Assembly: GCF_900156075.1 (NCBI RefSeq)
Contig: NZ_FTMM01000013.1
Location: 25,617 to 89,616, forward strand
DNA length: 64,000 nt
Direction of reading: 5' to 3'
Source of the DNA: Chryseobacterium sp. RU37D
Lineage (GTDB): Bacteria; Bacteroidota; Bacteroidia; Flavobacteriales; Weeksellaceae
Made by a program: the position numbers and the translations under genes. The notes beneath the pieces were generated by a model. It worked only from the letters and a program-made list of their open reading frames with translations, searched no databases and was not told where the DNA came from. Positions 63,959 through 64,000 of the stretch are shown here, one piece after another; within the stretch, counting starts at the first letter, position 1; every line of letters starts with the position of its first letter.

Positions 63959-64000
63959 ATGAGTTTAAAAAGTGTTAAATTATTCTCTCTAGTTTCCAGC
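63959..64000 (+). CDS. possible start of a gene cut by the right edge
   Basis: ATG at 63959 opens a frame MSLKSVKLFSLVSS that stays open to the window end. The basic then hydrophobic beginning resembles a signal peptide. Only 14 codons are visible, so no product can be named. Confidence 0.3.
   Translation, partial: MSLKSVKLFSLVSS

Overview
The window comes from an AT-rich genome of the Bacteroidota, class Flavobacteriia, most likely Chryseobacterium or a close relative in the Weeksellaceae. The reasons are Bacteroidota-type promoters (TAnnTTTG -7 boxes), a PorT-type secretion gene beside menG, ribonuclease Y behind zapA and a 6S-like RNA, secreted proteins with VGINTxTPxSTLDI N-termini, short-chain L-threonine dehydrogenase, a DUF6526 protein and relaxed lipoboxes. 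No rRNA, tRNA, CRISPR array, phage or intact insertion sequence was seen.

Left part (1-15.5 kb): the end of a ChaN-like heme-binding protein, a secreted peptide-deformylase homologue whose metal-ligand Cys is replaced by Asp, lipB, and a complete tryptophan operon on the minus strand (trpE-G-D-C-F-B-A). The operon is headed by a short leader peptide with three consecutive Trp codons followed by an intrinsic terminator, which is a clear attenuator. Two non-trp genes sit inside it: a 190-residue orphan between trpF and trpB, and a GIY-YIG/DUF4357 protein between trpB and trpA. A lipoprotein/cytochrome c pair, lysS and cydAB follow.

Middle part (15.5-50.1 kb): gyrB, a decayed DUF3857/transglutaminase pseudogene, three tandem DUF3298 (RsiV-like) lipoproteins, a diacylglycerol-kinase-family protein, a frameshifted dicarboxylate symporter, a TauE/PAP2/two-component cluster, ggt, L-threonine dehydrogenase, a degenerate NodB-like protein, a metallophosphoesterase, two FabH-type ketosynthases, menG-porT, a coiled-coil protein with zapA, 6S-like RNA and rny, an MFS transporter, a GG-leader small peptide, corA, a secreted protein with a C1q-like tail, two tandem thioredoxin-like secreted proteins, and pruA. 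Much of this is housekeeping with accessory insertions and several small frameshifted genes.

Right part (50.1-64 kb): a urease locus, ureA-B-C, an outer-membrane beta-barrel gene, ureE-F-G-D, a UreH-like membrane protein, a urea transporter, a TonB-dependent receptor and an AraC regulator. It combines enzyme, nickel insertion, inner-membrane urea uptake and a likely outer-membrane metal receptor. A roughly 90-bp element with IS-like terminal inverted repeats separates ureF from ureG, and a strong hairpin separates ureABC from the accessory genes. Topoisomerase IB, a small lipoprotein and a DUF6526 protein end the window; a new gene may start at the right edge.
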